NCBI GenBank assembly: GCA_951812335.1
Contig: OX638293.1
Span: 948,501 to 1,012,500 of the forward strand
Origin: Rhodothermales bacterium
Lineage (GTDB): Bacteria > Bacteroidota > Rhodothermia > Rhodothermales > VXPQ01
Reading direction: 5' to 3'
DNA: 64,000 nucleotides
In this document: positions 9,995-19,004 of the stretch, one piece after another
Layout: each line of letters begins with the position of its first letter
Position numbering within the stretch: position 1 is the first letter of the stretch
Notes under the pieces: model-generated
Told to the model about the DNA's origin: nothing
Seen by the model: the letters and a program-made list of their open reading frames with translations, nothing else
The model's database searches: none
Program-made: the position numbers and the translations under genes

Positions 9995-10906
9995 ATGGAA
10001 CTTGGAATGATCGGTCTGGGAAAGATGGGAGGCGGCATGGTTCTCCGGCTTCTCCGGCATGACCACAGCGTTATTGGATTCGACCTTTCGGCCCAGGTCG
10101 TTTCGCAATACGAGAAATCCGGCATGACAGGCGCCGATTCGCTGGAGGCATTGGCGATGCAGTGCACCTTGCCCCGGTATATCTGGATGATGGTGCCCGC
10201 CGGAGATGCGGTGGACGCCACCATTGCCGCTCTGGCGCCGCTGCTCGAAGAAGGAGATGTTCTGATCGATGGAGGCAACTCCGATTATCGCAACACGATA
10301 CGCCGTGCCCGGGCGCTGAGCGACCACGGGGTCATGCTGGTCGATGCCGGGACCAGCGGCGGCATTTGGGGCCTTGAGGAAGGATATTGTCTGATGGTGG
10401 GAGGGGACAAGCAGGCTGTCGAACGGCTCGCGCCGGTTTTCGATGCGCTGGCGTGCGACGGTAGCGAGGGCTGGGGACATGTCGGACCTGCCGGCGCCGG
10501 CCATTTCGTAAAAATGGTGCATAACGGGATCGAGTACGGCATGATGCAGGCCTATGCCGAGGGATTCGCAATCATGGCGGAAAGCGACCGTTTCGATTTG
10601 GATACCCATGCCGTCTCTCATATCTGGCGGCATGGGAGCGTGGTCCGGTCCTGGCTCCTGGATCTGACGGCGGACGTATTGGAAGAGGACGCAGACCTGC
10701 GCGACATCGCTCCCTTTGTGCCTGATTCCGGCGAGGGCCGCTGGACCGTTCGTGAAGCGATCGATCTCAATATCCCCGCTCCGGCGATTACCGCCTCGCT
10801 GCTCCAGCGTATTCAGTCCCGCGACGATCGGTCTTTTGCTCATCGCCTTCTTTCGGCCATGCGCAACCGATTTGGGGGGCATTCCGTAAAGAGAGGGGGG
10901 GGCTGA
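9995..10906 (+). CDS. gnd: 6-phosphogluconate dehydrogenase, decarboxylating, short form
   Basis: Starting at ATG 9995 the protein begins MELGMIGLGKMGGGM, a Rossmann NAD(P) loop; the ATG at 9974 adds seven residues outside the family pattern. Further motifs are DGGNSDYRNT, DAGTSGGIWGL and the catalytic KMVHNGIEYGMMQ. About 303 residues, matching the short YqeC-type (often NAD-preferring) 6PGDHs rather than the 470-residue classic enzyme. It oxidises and decarboxylates 6-phosphogluconate to ribulose 5-phosphate. Gluconokinase, which makes the substrate, is encoded convergently 37 bp downstream, so both products act in the same route. Confidence 0.93.
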   Translation: MELGMIGLGKMGGGMVLRLLRHDHSVIGFDLSAQVVSQYEKSGMTGADSLEALAMQCTLPRYIWMMVPAGDAVDATIAALAPLLEEGDVLIDGGNSDYRNTIRRARALSDHGVMLVDAGTSGGIWGLEEGYCLMVGGDKQAVERLAPVFDALACDGSEGWGHVGPAGAGHFVKMVHNGIEYGMMQAYAEGFAIMAESDRFDLDTHAVSHIWRHGSVVRSWLLDLTADVLEEDADLRDIAPFVPDSGEGRWTVREAIDLNIPAPAITASLLQRIQSRDDRSFAHRLLSAMRNRFGGHSVKRGGG

Positions 10907-10943
10907 ATCCTTGCAAAACACGGCGGAGGCTTTCCACGCTGTT

Positions 10944-11489
10944 TCAGCGGGCGTTTTGCAGGGCGTTTTCGAGAATAGCTATCGCGGAGGCAGTAACCCG
11001 GTCAAGAGATTCTGCGGCATTGATCGTGAACGCATGCCCCGGTTCTTCGAGCGCCGCATACTGGCTGTCGAGGAGATTTCCCCCAAAATAATGATCGCGT
11101 CGGGCGTCTATTCTTTCCGCAACAAGGTTCCGCTCTGCTCGCAGGTAGACGAAGATCGCCCCGTCATTGCCGCTTCGGAGTGTGTCCCGGTACTTTTTTT
11201 TCAATGCCGAACACGTGACGATCGCCGGGCGCTTCTCGTTCAGGGACCGCCGGATCCGGGTGCGCAACGCTTCGAGCCACTCTGCACGGTCGTCGTCATT
11301 CAGCGCGATTCCCCGACGCATTTTGTCGATATTGGACGGCGAATGAAAATGGTCCCCATCAAACAGGGACCACCCAAAGTGCTCTGCCGCAACTTGCCCG
11401 ACCGTCGTTTTCCCCACACCGGATACACCCATGAAAATCGCGACCAGGCTGCGCCGCGCCGGGGTATCGGGAACTTGCCGGGCAGTCAT
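10944..11489 (-). CDS. gntK: Gluconokinase
   Basis: The 181-residue protein has a P-loop GVSGVGKTTVG near residue 20, the substrate region FDGDHFHSPSNIDKM, and CSALKKKYRDTLR, all characteristic of GntK-family carbohydrate kinases. It phosphorylates gluconate to 6-phosphogluconate in the cytoplasm. The first 13 residues precede the normal family start and may be an over-long N-terminus. It converges on gnd and is divergent from pfkA, with MITE copy B between the two start regions. Confidence 0.93.
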   Translation of the reverse strand: MTARQVPDTPARRSLVAIFMGVSGVGKTTVGQVAAEHFGWSLFDGDHFHSPSNIDKMRRGIALNDDDRAEWLEALRTRIRRSLNEKRPAIVTCSALKKKYRDTLRSGNDGAIFVYLRAERNLVAERIDARRDHYFGGNLLDSQYAALEEPGHAFTINAAESLDRVTASAIAILENALQNAR

Positions 11490-11574
11490 TCTTCAGACGC
11501 GTTTTCGGAAGACGTTTCGCGGTTTGTCCAATGGCATTCGACGGGGCGGAACGTAACGGGACATTTCTTCTATA

Positions 11575-11829
11575 GGATACTCTGCTTAAGTCCGCGAAGT
11601 TCAGAGGCTGAGAAGGGTGCGCCGGCAAGGAATGACGAAGCAGTGTGGCAGCCCCCACATAATGAGGAATGACGCGGCCAGCGTGCCCCTCTCTGTCTCT
11701 CGAAGGGTGCTTCACGCTCGCACTGCCTCGAATCCGAAGCGTTTCTCGCTAATTTCAACGATGGAATTATGATATCCTTATACGCCCGAACGTGAAGCGC
11801 TGATCGAAGTGGACTTAATCAGAGTATCC
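11575..11829 (+). repeat. Interspersed MITE-like element, copy B (full length, TATA flanks on both sides)
   Basis: A 255-bp copy starting GGATACTCTGCTTAAGTCC and ending GGACTTAATCAGAGTATCC. It is directly flanked by TATA at 11571-11574 and TATA at 11830-11833, the best candidate target-site duplication in the family. It occupies most of the divergent gap between gluconokinase and phosphofructokinase, so it may lie in or displace the promoter region of both. The inner arms GGGTGCGCCGGC and GCCAGCGTGCCC are retained. Confidence 0.87.
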
Positions 11830-11889
11830 TATATTATAGCGGGACATCGGGTTCATCGCTATCCTTACCTAAACTATCTCTTTTGCATT

Positions 11890-13017
11890 ATGTCCGGTTC
11901 CATGCGTGTCGGTCTCCTTACCGGCGGGGGCGACTGCCCTGGGCTCAACGCCGTCATCCGGGGCGTCACGAAATGTCTCATCCTCCGGCACCGCGCCGAA
12001 GTGATCGGCATCGAGGATGGTTTTCTCGGGCTGATCGAACGGCGTACCCGCCCCCTGTCCTACCGCGACGCCAGTGGTATTCTCACGCGTGGGGGCACGA
12101 TTCTCGGGACCAGTAACATAGCTAATCCATTCAGTTACTACAAACGGGACGATGCGGATGTCTCGGAAGAGGTTTTCGAATATTGCCGTCTGATCGGGCT
12201 CGATGCGCTGATTGTCATTGGCGGGGATGGTACGATGTCCATTGCGAACGGTCTTGCACAGATGGGCATGAAGATCGTCGGCGTGCCCAAGACGATCGAT
12301 AACGATCTGATGGGTACGGAGCGCACGTTCGGATTCGATACTGCCGTTTCGATCGTCACGGAGGTAATCGACCGTATTCATACTACCGCACAGAGTCATG
12401 ACCGGGTGATGATCATTGAAACGATGGGGCGCTACGCGGGGTGGATTGCCCTCTACGCCGGGGTAGCGGGCGGCGCCGACATCATCCTGATTCCCGAAAT
12501 CGAATACACGGTCGAAGATGTGGCATGGGTATGCCGGCAACGGGAAGCCAAAGGCCAGCACTTTACGATTATCATGATTGCGGAGGGGGCCCGGGCCCAG
12601 GGAGGCGACCTGATCGTTAAACAGATTGTGGAAAACAGTCCGGATCCCGTGCGCCTCGGGGGGGTTGGCAAGGTGCTCGAGCAGGCGTTGAATACGCAGA
12701 TAGACAGCGAGGTGCGCACCACGATTCCGGGGCATATGCAGCGGGGCGGTACGCCGACGGCGTACGATCGCGATCTGGCTACGGTCTTCGGCGTTTATGC
12801 TGCCGCCATGATTGCCGAGGGGCGGTTCGGGCACATGGTTGCGCTGCAGAACAATCGGCTCACGAGTGTTCCCTTCGAGGAGGTCGCCAACAAGACCCGC
12901 ATGATTCCCCTCGACCATCCGATGATTGCTACAGCCCATGCTACCGGGACATCTTTCGGTGCGCGCGACTTCGATTGCCGCATCGAGAGTTTCCATATGC
13001 AGGATGTTGTCACCTGA
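11890..13017 (+). CDS. pfkA: 6-phosphofructokinase
   Basis: From ATG 11890 the protein is MSGSMRVGLLTGGGDCPGLN, the nucleotide-binding start of the PfkA family, about 375 residues. Upstream in-frame sequence reaching 11809 is encoded by the repeat element and is not family sequence. GGDGTMS carries glycine at the position that favours ATP over pyrophosphate, whereas PKTIDND has lysine at the second diagnostic position, the combination known from group III (actinobacterial-type) enzymes. PKTIDNDL, GRYAGW and GGTPTAYDR complete the active site. It phosphorylates fructose 6-phosphate in glycolysis. ATP as donor is the likelier reading but not certain. Confidence 0.93.
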   Translation: MSGSMRVGLLTGGGDCPGLNAVIRGVTKCLILRHRAEVIGIEDGFLGLIERRTRPLSYRDASGILTRGGTILGTSNIANPFSYYKRDDADVSEEVFEYCRLIGLDALIVIGGDGTMSIANGLAQMGMKIVGVPKTIDNDLMGTERTFGFDTAVSIVTEVIDRIHTTAQSHDRVMIIETMGRYAGWIALYAGVAGGADIILIPEIEYTVEDVAWVCRQREAKGQHFTIIMIAEGARAQGGDLIVKQIVENSPDPVRLGGVGKVLEQALNTQIDSEVRTTIPGHMQRGGTPTAYDRDLATVFGVYAAAMIAEGRFGHMVALQNNRLTSVPFEEVANKTRMIPLDHPMIATAHATGTSFGARDFDCRIESFHMQDVVT

Positions 13018-13054
13018 CGCAAGCGGCTTTCATCCGGCTCCGAATTATTCCGCT

Positions 13055-13990
13055 ATGACCGTTTTTCTTACCGGGGGTACTGGTTTCGTGGGAGGCTATA
13101 CCCTCCGTGAACTGCTTCGGCAGGGGCATGCCGTGCGTTGTCTGGTTCGAAGCGAAGTCGCGGCGCTTGATGCTATGCCGGACCGCGTAGAGCAGGTATT
13201 CGGCTCCGTGACCGCCCCGGACACGTTGCACGGAGTAATGGACGGCTGCGATGCGGTGATCCATATGGTGGGTATTATCCAGGAACATCCTGCACACGGC
13301 GTTACCTTCGATGCGATCCACTTTGGAGGTACGAAAGCCGTCGTGGACGAAGCCCGCAAGGCCGGCATTCCCGGATTTATCCACATGAGCGCTAACGGCG
13401 CCCGCCCCGATGGCGTATCCGCCTATCAGACCTCGAAGTGGCATGCGGAAGAATATGTCCGGCGGGCAGGTTTTTCTCACTGGACTATTTTCCGTCCCTC
13501 GCTCATTTTCGGGGATCCCGGACCGGGCGGTTTCGAATTCGCCTCCGAGCTGGCCCGCACACTGGTGCGGCCATTGCCTGTGCTACCTGTTTTCGGCAGC
13601 GGACGCTTTGAGATGCAGCCGGTATCTGTCGAGGAAGTCGCCGCAGCGTTCGTACAGGCGCTCACGCTCGATGCTGCGCACGGCAAGGTCTATTACGCCG
13701 GAGGGCAGGAGCGCATCGCTTTCCTTGAACTGCTTGATCGCATAACGGATGCGATCGGACATGCCCGGAAGCTGAAATTCCCGAACCCTTCCGTTCTTGT
13801 GCGCCCGGTGATCCGTTTTCTGGACGGAACGGGCATCCTGCCTGTTTCCCTGGACCAGTTCGACATGCTCATGGAAGGCAACACCTGCGACAGCACGGCT
13901 TTTTATCAGGATTTCGATCTAGCATTCAAGCCGTTTTCGCCGGAAAACCTGTCATATCTGAACCGGCGCGGAAAACCGGGGGCGGCATGA
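13055..13990 (+). CDS. NAD(P)-binding SDR protein, complex I NDUFA9-subunit family
   Basis: From ATG 13055 the protein begins MTVFLTGGTGFVGGYTLREL, an extended-SDR Rossmann loop (TGGTGFVG), about 311 residues. It continues with HMSANGARPDGVSAYQTSKW and the atypical YxxxK region of NDUFA9-like/NmrA-type proteins, then FRPSLIFGDPGPG. These proteins bind NAD(P)H and are often annotated as complex I NDUFA9 subunit family or nucleoside-diphosphate-sugar epimerases; catalysis is unproven. It follows pfkA by 37 bp and overlaps the next gene by 4 bases (ATGA), suggesting translational coupling. Confidence 0.88.
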   Translation: MTVFLTGGTGFVGGYTLRELLRQGHAVRCLVRSEVAALDAMPDRVEQVFGSVTAPDTLHGVMDGCDAVIHMVGIIQEHPAHGVTFDAIHFGGTKAVVDEARKAGIPGFIHMSANGARPDGVSAYQTSKWHAEEYVRRAGFSHWTIFRPSLIFGDPGPGGFEFASELARTLVRPLPVLPVFGSGRFEMQPVSVEEVAAAFVQALTLDAAHGKVYYAGGQERIAFLELLDRITDAIGHARKLKFPNPSVLVRPVIRFLDGTGILPVSLDQFDMLMEGNTCDSTAFYQDFDLAFKPFSPENLSYLNRRGKPGAA

Positions 13991-15996
13991 CGGCGCACTT
14001 GCGGTGTATCGTTCTGGTCGGGTGCCTGCTATGTACTCCCGTAGCTGCACAAGAGCCCGATACCACGGCGTTGGGTAGTGAGCCGGCATCGGCCGCATTG
14101 GATTCTCTCGTCCGGATGCCGCTTGATCTGATGAGATTCGGCGATACATTGCATGAGGAGGCCGTGGGCCTATGGGCGCTTTCCGATTCGATTCCGGCGC
14201 TCCGGCCCGATGTTCATCTTGCCGAGCTTATTGCTGGTGCGCCCGGCAGCTTTACCTATCTGTTCGACCGTCCGGGCTGGCCCGACGGGTGGAGTCCGTT
14301 CGGGCTTTCTCCCAACACGCGCCCGCTTGCTCTGGATGGCATTCCGTTTACGGATATTTTCACGGGGCGCCCGGCCTGGGATCTGGTTCCGTTGCCTCTT
14401 ATTGCACCTCCCCGCTTTGATCCCGCGGGGGCGGGGGGGCATCCTGCCGGCGTGCACGCGCAATTGCGGCCATACGGGGGATCGGCGCCGCTTACCGAAG
14501 CCACCTACTGGCGCGATGGGGAGGGACTCCATAGTATAGATGTTGCGCACGCCCAGCAAAGGCGGCGATCGCTCAGTGGACAACCCGGATTGCTGCAGGT
14601 GCTCGGGGCCTACGGCGGGCGGGCTACGGATGTACCGTATCCGGGCAGCAATCTGGCGCGTGGACGCCGCACCACGTTGCGCGTGCGGTATGCACAGCGT
14701 ATCTGGTCGGCAGAGGTGCTGTACCTGACCCAGCGCCGCCGTGTCGGCGCTCACGGAGGCGTCCTGATCCGAGCCGGTGATCCAAACGCGATCTACCGGA
14801 GCGATATTGCCGAAGTCGCCATGCCGGAAGCCGAACGACGCATCGTGCGCAACGATGTAGCAGGCGCCGTGCGCGCACGGCTGCTCCCCGCTGGCGTCAC
14901 TTCTTCGATCATGTATCGTTCTACGGAAACATTCCGGTACCACAATGCCCTCGACACGCTCGGTACCCGTTCGATACGTACCGGGGCGCATGTCCGACAG
15001 CCCCTGCTGCACACCGCCGGGAGCCGGCTTGCGATTCGTGTGGAGGGGTGGTCGGAGCACATGGCGCCGCGAGAGGCATTCCGGGAATCCGCAGAGCGCC
15101 GCTTCGCCATGTATGTCGAGGCCGGCGATTCGCTGCGTTTTGGGCAGGTCGGTAAGGATGGGCAGCGAAAAAAATGGATGCTGGAGCCGGCAGCAGGCTG
15201 GTTTTTTCACCGGAACGGCGGTTTTGTCGGCTCTGTCCGGTTGATGCGCCTTGGAACCCGAACCTCCTGGCGCGTGGGCGCCTCGACCGCCAAACCGCGT
15301 ACGGCTCTCGTATACGATACCGGTTTCGGCGCCCTGCGCGGAGAACGCGGTGTGCGGCCAGGGCGAACCTTTGCGATGCATACCGAAGGGTCCGCACAGG
15401 CAGGGCCCTTTTTCATAGCGATCGGGGCGTTCGGGTACCAGGCCCGTGACCCGGTCGATGTGTTTGTCGCAGGCAACGAAATCGTTACGGGAACGGCGCC
15501 GTCGCCGCTCCGGCAGGCGGCCATGTATGCAGATATTGGCTGGCGCCGTCATGCCCAACGCGGGTTCTATGCCATGGCGCGCCCCACTTTTATGCACATC
15601 GTCGAACAGGGCGCCTCGCCTTTGCACAAGCGCCTTGCCGGCACGTTGCCTCGCTGGTTCGGGAGAGCACGCTTTGGTGTGCGGTATACGCTCTTCCAGG
15701 GCGACCTGCGCTTCGATCTCTATGCGGAAGGTGCGGCATGGTCTGTCTTCCACAGCCGGTTGCTGCATGCGCCCACCGGGCTGCTTGCCGTGCCGGAGGC
15801 GTCTTCTCTCCTGCTCGGCGTTTCGAACACAGGCAATATCGTGGCGGAAATACGTGTGCGCACGGCCCGTCTTTTTTTCGTGTACGACCATGCGCCGGCT
15901 GGCGCATCGCTAGTGCCCGGGACCATGCTGGCGCCCGTATATCCGCTTCCTGCCGGTCGTTTTCGTTTCGGCGTACACTGGCCGATATTGGGGTAA
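13987..15996 (+). CDS. Uncharacterised outer-membrane beta-barrel-like protein
   Basis: 669 residues. I do not recognise a named family. The first 22 residues form a signal peptide ending near VAAQEPD. The mature protein begins with a Plug/TonB-receptor-like stretch (FTYLFDRPGWPDG, TRPLALDGIPFTDIFTG), then many alternating hydrophobic/polar strands with Arg/Tyr/Phe-rich turns, ending RFRFGVHWPILG, consistent with an outer-membrane barrel. The start overlaps the SDR gene stop in ATGA. No TonB box or carboxypeptidase-like domain is seen, so it may be a divergent receptor-like barrel or a porin-like protein. Real coding is supported by length, signal peptide and coupling. Confidence 0.8.
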   Translation: MTAHLRCIVLVGCLLCTPVAAQEPDTTALGSEPASAALDSLVRMPLDLMRFGDTLHEEAVGLWALSDSIPALRPDVHLAELIAGAPGSFTYLFDRPGWPDGWSPFGLSPNTRPLALDGIPFTDIFTGRPAWDLVPLPLIAPPRFDPAGAGGHPAGVHAQLRPYGGSAPLTEATYWRDGEGLHSIDVAHAQQRRRSLSGQPGLLQVLGAYGGRATDVPYPGSNLARGRRTTLRVRYAQRIWSAEVLYLTQRRRVGAHGGVLIRAGDPNAIYRSDIAEVAMPEAERRIVRNDVAGAVRARLLPAGVTSSIMYRSTETFRYHNALDTLGTRSIRTGAHVRQPLLHTAGSRLAIRVEGWSEHMAPREAFRESAERRFAMYVEAGDSLRFGQVGKDGQRKKWMLEPAAGWFFHRNGGFVGSVRLMRLGTRTSWRVGASTAKPRTALVYDTGFGALRGERGVRPGRTFAMHTEGSAQAGPFFIAIGAFGYQARDPVDVFVAGNEIVTGTAPSPLRQAAMYADIGWRRHAQRGFYAMARPTFMHIVEQGASPLHKRLAGTLPRWFGRARFGVRYTLFQGDLRFDLYAEGAAWSVFHSRLLHAPTGLLAVPEASSLLLGVSNTGNIVAEIRVRTARLFFVYDHAPAGASLVPGTMLAPVYPLPAGRFRFGVHWPILG

Positions 15997-16015
15997 CAGA
16001 CCGTTTACAACTTAA

Positions 16016-16269
16016 GGATACTCTGATCAAGTCCACTTCGATCAACGCTTCAAGTTCGCGCGTAAAGGATGTCATGATTCCATCGTCGGAATCAGCGGGA
16101 AACACTGCGGATTCGGTTCAGTGCGGGCGTGAAGCGCCCTTCGGGAGGCTGAGAGAAGCACGCTGGCCGCGTCATTCCTCATTATGCGGGGCCTGCCACA
16201 CTGCTTCGTCATTCCTTGCCGGCACACCTCTCTCGGCCTCTGAACTTCGCGGACTTAACCAGAGTATCC
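16016..16269 (-). repeat. Interspersed MITE-like element, copy C (full length, inverted)
   Basis: A 254-bp copy in the opposite orientation to copies A and B. On the plus strand it runs from GGATACTCTGATCAAGTCC to GGACTTAACCAGAGTATCC, with TTAA on the left and TTTT on the right. Its inner stem carries paired changes relative to other copies (an A-T pair replacing a G-C pair in the GAGAGRGG arm). It separates the 13987-15996 gene from clpX, both plus strand. The remaining 170 bp before clpX contains no feature I can defend. Confidence 0.85.
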
Positions 16270-16444
16270 TTTTGTTACAGCATCGCTGCACAGGATATCT
16301 TACCTTATTGACGACTTATGTTTGCACACAGGTTTTGCGCATACTGTCTAATCGAACGGCGGCGCCCGTAGCGGAAGACAAGCAGCGAGAGAAATCAGAC
16401 AACAATCCGGTGCTTCCTCGTACACGCATTCATTCTCTTCCTGT

Positions 16445-17704
16445 ATGAGCACCAGGCATAACATCATCCAGTGTTCTTTCTGTGGGCAATCGGTGGATAG
16501 CGCCGCGTCCATGGTCCAGGCTTGCGACCCCGGCGTATACATATGCGACCGGTGTATCGGCGAAGCGGCGAGCGTTATCGGCAGTATTCCGGAGACGCAG
16601 ACCGCCTCCCGGACATCGCCCGTCAAGTCGCGCCTGCTCGCTCCGCGTGAAATCAAGGCGGCGCTCGACGAATACGTAATCGGGCAGGAGTACGCCAAGA
16701 AAGCATTGGCTGTTGCCGTTTACAATCATTACAAGCGCATAGACGCAGACAGGTATGTTCACGAGTACGACCATGTGGAACTGGAAAAATCCAACGTGCT
16801 GCTGGTTGGCCCCACTGGAGTCGGAAAAACGCTGCTCGCCCGCTCGCTGGCGCGCATTCTGGATGTGCCATTTTCCATTTCGGACGCCACGGCCCTGACG
16901 GAAGCCGGCTATGTCGGCGAGGATGTCGAAAGCATTCTGACTCACCTCTTGCATGCCTCCGATTTCAACGTAGAACGGGCCGAACAGGGTATCATCTACA
17001 TCGACGAAATCGACAAGATTGCGCGGAAAAGCGATAATGCTTCCATTACTCGCGACGTATCCGGGGAAGGCGTGCAACAGGCCTTGCTTAAAATTCTTGA
17101 AGGCACTGTGGCCGGTGTGCCGCCGAAAGGCGGGCGCAAGCATCCGGAACAGAGTTTGATAAACATCGATACCCGGAATATTCTTTTTGTCGTGGGGGGC
17201 GCCTTCGACGGTCTGCAGGAGATCGTGGCTCACAGGATGTCCATCAATACGATCGGATTCATGTCGGAGCGCCGCAAGGTGTTCGATCGCAACGACCCTG
17301 TTATCCTGCAGAGCATCGAGCCGGACGATCTGCTGAAATTCGGGCTCATTCCCGAGCTTGTAGGGCGCGTTCCGGTTATTGCCGCCCTGGACCCGCTTAC
17401 CGACGACGCAATGCGGCAGATTCTTCTGGAACCGAAGAATGCTCTGGTGAAACAATACCAGAAGCTTTTCGCCATGGACGGCGTGCAACTCGCCTTCGAC
17501 GACGATGCGATCGATCTCATCGTGCAGCGAGCGAAAAAACTCGGCACGGGTGCACGTGGATTGCGTTCCGTAATGGAGCAAATCATGCTTGAGATCATGT
17601 ACGATCTCCACACCCATCCGCATGCTGCGAACTGCCGGGTGACGCGGGATACGGTGCTGCACGGCGCCGACCCCGTCTACGAAAAGCGCAAGGCGAGTGC
17701 ATAG
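16445..17704 (+). CDS. clpX: ATP-dependent Clp protease ATP-binding subunit ClpX
   Basis: The 419-residue protein has the N-terminal zinc finger (CSFCGQ ... CDRCIGEA), Walker [16 protein letters not shown], the ClpX motif [13 protein letters not shown], Walker [13 protein letters not shown], the [19 protein letters not shown] segment and a C-terminal sensor-2 region [13 protein letters not shown]. ClpX unfolds tagged substrates and feeds them to ClpP; clpP is not in the window and not adjacent, as it would be in many genomes. An AI-2E-type membrane protein follows 15 bp later and tgt after that, suggesting a multi-gene plus-strand transcript. Confidence 0.97.
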   Translation: MSTRHNIIQCSFCGQSVDSAASMVQACDPGVYICDRCIGEAASVIGSIPETQTASRTSPVKSRLLAPREIKAALDEYVIGQEYAKKALAVAVYNHYKRIDADRYVHEYDHVELEKSNVLLVGPTGVGKTLLARSLARILDVPFSISDATALTEAGYVGEDVESILTHLLHASDFNVERAEQGIIYIDEIDKIARKSDNASITRDVSGEGVQQALLKILEGTVAGVPPKGGRKHPEQSLINIDTRNILFVVGGAFDGLQEIVAHRMSINTIGFMSERRKVFDRNDPVILQSIEPDDLLKFGLIPELVGRVPVIAALDPLTDDAMRQILLEPKNALVKQYQKLFAMDGVQLAFDDDAIDLIVQRAKKLGTGARGLRSVMEQIMLEIMYDLHTHPHAANCRVTRDTVLHGADPVYEKRKASA

Positions 17705-17719
17705 AATATAGAAGCCGCA

Positions 17720-18997
17720 TTGGCCCCATTCAGGATGCCCGACGAAACGCCGACCAGGAACGTACCCTTACCGGACGAACGCCTGACTCCATTCCGGACC
17801 GCGCTTCTCACGGGGGGCGTTCTCCTGTTTCTGGTCATGATCTACCAGATGCCCGATGATTTTATCGGCCCCCCGCTTGTCGCCTTTGCCGGGGCTGTCC
17901 TTCTATGGCCCCTGCGAAAAATCCGCGCAGTGCGAGCCTTGTTTGTGGCGGGGGGGCTCATGCTATTCCTGTGGGCGCTTAACGACCTTGCCGTCATTCT
18001 GATTCCCTTCGCGGTCGTCTATCTGTTTGCGTATCTCTTCGATCCGCTGGTCACCGCGTTGCATGACCGTTTCGGCATCCGGCGCGCCATCGCCTCTCTT
18101 GCTGCGACGGCTGTCCTGATCGGCATTTTCGCTTCCTTCATCTTTCTGGTCGTTCCGAATCTGTTAACCCAGTTCGAAGAATTGTTTCTGCGCCTGACGG
18201 ACACCATGGACGATTTTCGCACCTGGCTGCAATCCGCCTCTTTGCTCGACAATCTCGAGGGGGTGGGTGTCGACCGGGATCAAATCGTAGGGGCTCTTAC
18301 CGGTTTTCTGCAGGAACAGGCCACGAATCTGGCGACGAGGATTCCTACCCTTCTGCAATCCGTTCTGACGCAGATCGGCACGGTACTTGGCGCTGTTGCG
18401 CTTGTGGCTGTGCTGCCGGTCGTACACTACTACCTGTTGAAAGATTTTCCTCCCATCAAAAGGAGGATCGTCGAACTGTTTCCAACCCTCGGCGGACGCC
18501 GCGACTATCTACTCCAAACCGGAGAGGTTGTTGGAAACTACCTGCGCGGCCAACTCATCATTTGCGCTATTGCCGGTTTCAATGTGTCGGTAGCTCTTAT
18601 TCTTCTCGACGTTCCATTCGCCCTCGTCATCGGCATTCTGGGCGGTATCCTCAATCTGATCCCGAACATCGGCATCATCGTCACGAATATTATCGGGATA
18701 GGTATCGGGCTGTTTCTCGGGGATCCCTGGTACATCGATGTACTCAAAATTGTAGCTGTTCTGATGGGCCAGTCGATTCTTGAACAGACGGTGCTGGTCC
18801 CGAATATCATGAGCCAGCAGATGGGACTCCACCCTGTTTTGATCATCCTTTCGCTCTTCATTTTCGGGCATTTCATGGGTTGGATTGGACTGGTCATCGC
18901 TGTTCCTGTTACCGCGCTGATCATGGCTGCCTACAAGACCTACCGGGATCATATCCGGTTCGAATTGAAGGACGAAGAGACGGACGCCATGCTCTGA
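17720..18997 (+). CDS. AI-2E family transporter (YdgG/PerM-type permease)
   Basis: About 425 residues with two N-terminal membrane-helix clusters, a long soluble segment (residues about 150-240, including EQATNLATRIPTLLQ), then four further helices containing the conserved GGILNLIPNIGIIVTNI and HPVLIILSLFIFGHFMGW. This is the AI-2E transporter/PerM family; members export autoinducer-2 or act as Na+/H+ antiporters, and the function here is open. The longest frame uses TTG 17720; ATG 17735 (MPDETPTRN) is equally possible. It sits between clpX and tgt with gaps of 15 and 7 bp, so it is probably co-transcribed. Confidence 0.9.
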   Translation: MAPFRMPDETPTRNVPLPDERLTPFRTALLTGGVLLFLVMIYQMPDDFIGPPLVAFAGAVLLWPLRKIRAVRALFVAGGLMLFLWALNDLAVILIPFAVVYLFAYLFDPLVTALHDRFGIRRAIASLAATAVLIGIFASFIFLVVPNLLTQFEELFLRLTDTMDDFRTWLQSASLLDNLEGVGVDRDQIVGALTGFLQEQATNLATRIPTLLQSVLTQIGTVLGAVALVAVLPVVHYYLLKDFPPIKRRIVELFPTLGGRRDYLLQTGEVVGNYLRGQLIICAIAGFNVSVALILLDVPFALVIGILGGILNLIPNIGIIVTNIIGIGIGLFLGDPWYIDVLKIVAVLMGQSILEQTVLVPNIMSQQMGLHPVLIILSLFIFGHFMGWIGLVIAVPVTALIMAAYKTYRDHIRFELKDEETDAML

Positions 18998-19004
18998 TTC
19001 AGCC

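Noticed and set aside
10911-10960. TTGCAAAAC/GTTTTGCAG inverted pair as a bidirectional terminator between gnd and gntK
   Set aside because: The arms are about 30 bp apart, lie partly in the gntK coding end, and there is no T run.
14170-15891. A 573-codon minus-strand frame
   Set aside because: Antisense to the coupled outer-membrane gene; composition is Arg/Pro/Gly-rich with no domain.
16317-16324. TATGTTTG upstream of clpX as a Bacteroidota -7 promoter element
   Set aside because: No TTTG at the expected spacing upstream; a single motif of this size is expected by chance.
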